Assembly (NCBI GenBank): GCA_045535235.1
Contig: JAZSLG010000148.1
Coordinates: 1-13,657 of the forward strand
Direction of reading: 5' to 3'
DNA: 13,657 bases
Source of the DNA: Stercoripulliclostridium_A sp045535235
GTDB taxonomy: Bacteria > Bacillota > Clostridia > Christensenellales > DTU072
Shown: piece after piece, positions 13,200 to 13,657 of the stretch
Layout of the letters: the number at the start of each line of letters is the position of its first letter
Numbering within the stretch: position 1 is the first letter of the stretch
Program-made: the position numbers and the translations under genes
Notes under the pieces: model-generated
Told to the model about the DNA's origin: nothing
Seen by the model: only the letters and a program-made list of their open reading frames with translations
Databases searched by the model: none

Positions 13200-13657
13200 T
13201 TATTGTAATTTCACTATAGAAAGACCTGCATTAGTTACGTTAATAGTACCTTCGGTGGTGTTAATAATTGATATAGCCGTGGCTTCGGTAATGGTTAGAA
13301 CAATGGTCTTTGAAAGATTGTCTATTTCTCCACTCGCAGTGTTGCTAAGCAATTCTTCAGTAGTTAACGCAACTCCGTTAATACCCAAAGCTATTCTCAA
13401 TATGCTTGCAGTATCACTACTGATTGTTGCAGAATAGGATACCAAATAGGTACCAATGGGGACGTTAACCGCACTATCACTTACGCTCATGACCGTTGGC
13501 GTAGTGCTTTGCGAGAAGGTTAGAGGTATGGGCGCTTGAGTATCGACAGCATTTACTTCACCATAGGCATATATTCCGTCGTTTACCCCATTCGTGCCGG
13601 GTTCACCCTGAGGCCCTTGAGGACCAACCGGACCTTGTTCACCTTGTGGTCCTTGTG
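13200..13657 (-). CDS. Collagen-like repeat protein, C-terminal part (5' end outside window)
   Basis: The minus-strand frame is open from the window edge to TAA at 13200-13202 and encodes the last 151 residues of a larger protein. The visible start is a collagen-type run of G-x-y triplets (GPQ, GEQ, GPV, GPQ, GPQ, GEP, GTN), which form a triple helix in bacterial collagen-like proteins. A C-terminal domain of about 125 residues follows, rich in Ser, Thr, Ile and Val and predicted all-beta. It resembles the trimerising C-terminal (C1q/TNF-like) domain of BclA-type exosporium or surface proteins, with VPIGTYLVSYSATISSD as the most typical stretch. The protein is probably on the cell or spore surface; no anchor is visible in this part. 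The in-frame ATG at 13490 is internal and is not the start. Confidence 0.85.
   Translation of the reverse strand, partial: QGPQGEQGPVGPQGPQGEPGTNGVNDGIYAYGEVNAVDTQAPIPLTFSQSTTPTVMSVSDSAVNVPIGTYLVSYSATISSDTASILRIALGINGVALTTEELLSNTASGEIDNLSKTIVLTITEATAISIINTTEGTINVTNAGLSIVKLQ

Noticed and set aside
13200..13490. A separate 96-aa minus-strand gene starting at the ATG at 13490
   Set aside because: The same frame stays open upstream to the window edge and encodes collagen triplets, so this ATG is internal to a larger protein.
1..13657. CRISPR arrays, insertion sequences, tRNA or rRNA genes, riboswitches
   Set aside because: I saw no regularly spaced direct repeats, transposase-like frames, cloverleaf sequences or conserved riboswitch cores. 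The only protein-level repeat is the collagen G-x-y tract.

Overview
The window is a 13.7 kb chromosomal piece from a low-to-medium GC, Gram-positive-type bacterium, most likely an anaerobic member of the Clostridia. The support is the rpsD-rpoA-rplQ order, strong AGGAG Shine-Dalgarno sites, TTGACT/TATAAT promoters with 17-18 bp spacers, T-tailed hairpin terminators, and a YetF-like DUF421 gene next to a DUF4363 gene, a pair seen in Firmicutes. I cannot name the genus. Proline is coded almost only by CCC in the highly expressed genes (11 of 13 codons in rpoA), which may help in placing it.

Layout. (1) 1-1824: end of the alpha ribosomal operon: the 3' end of rpsD (S4), rpoA, and an unusually long rplQ (L17, 170 aa), closed by a strong terminator. 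(2) 1931-4080: a two-gene operon with its own promoter, coaX (type III pantothenate kinase) and hom (homoserine dehydrogenase with a C-terminal ACT domain), closed by a hairpin that probably also ends the convergent gene. (3) 4111-5839, minus strand: a single acyl-CoA synthetase gene of the medium-chain/acetyl type, with a promoter and a perfect 17-bp palindrome at the likely transcription start, a candidate repressor operator. (4) 5899-10844: uvrB-uvrA, the damage-recognition half of nucleotide excision repair, 1 bp apart, with a promoter preceded by a LexA-box-like palindrome and followed by a terminator. (5) 10882-11923: a DUF421 membrane protein gene overlapping a small anchored DUF4363 gene. 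(6) 11951-13145, minus strand: an AT-rich gene for an unrecognised membrane protein with a coiled coil and C-terminal zinc ribbons, with its own near-consensus promoter. (7) 13156-13657, minus strand: the 3' end of a collagen-like (G-x-y repeat) surface protein gene, running off the window and followed by a perfect 13-bp-stem hairpin.

Regions 1-4 are mainly housekeeping functions: transcription and translation, CoA and aspartate-family amino acid synthesis, acyl activation, and DNA repair. Regions 5-7 look more accessory. CoaX feeds CoA synthesis and the acyl-CoA synthetase uses CoA, but nothing in the sequence shows that they are co-regulated. No mobile element, CRISPR array, tRNA or rRNA was seen. 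The items most worth following are the zinc-ribbon membrane protein, the acyl-CoA synthetase operator, the uvrB control region and the enlarged L17.
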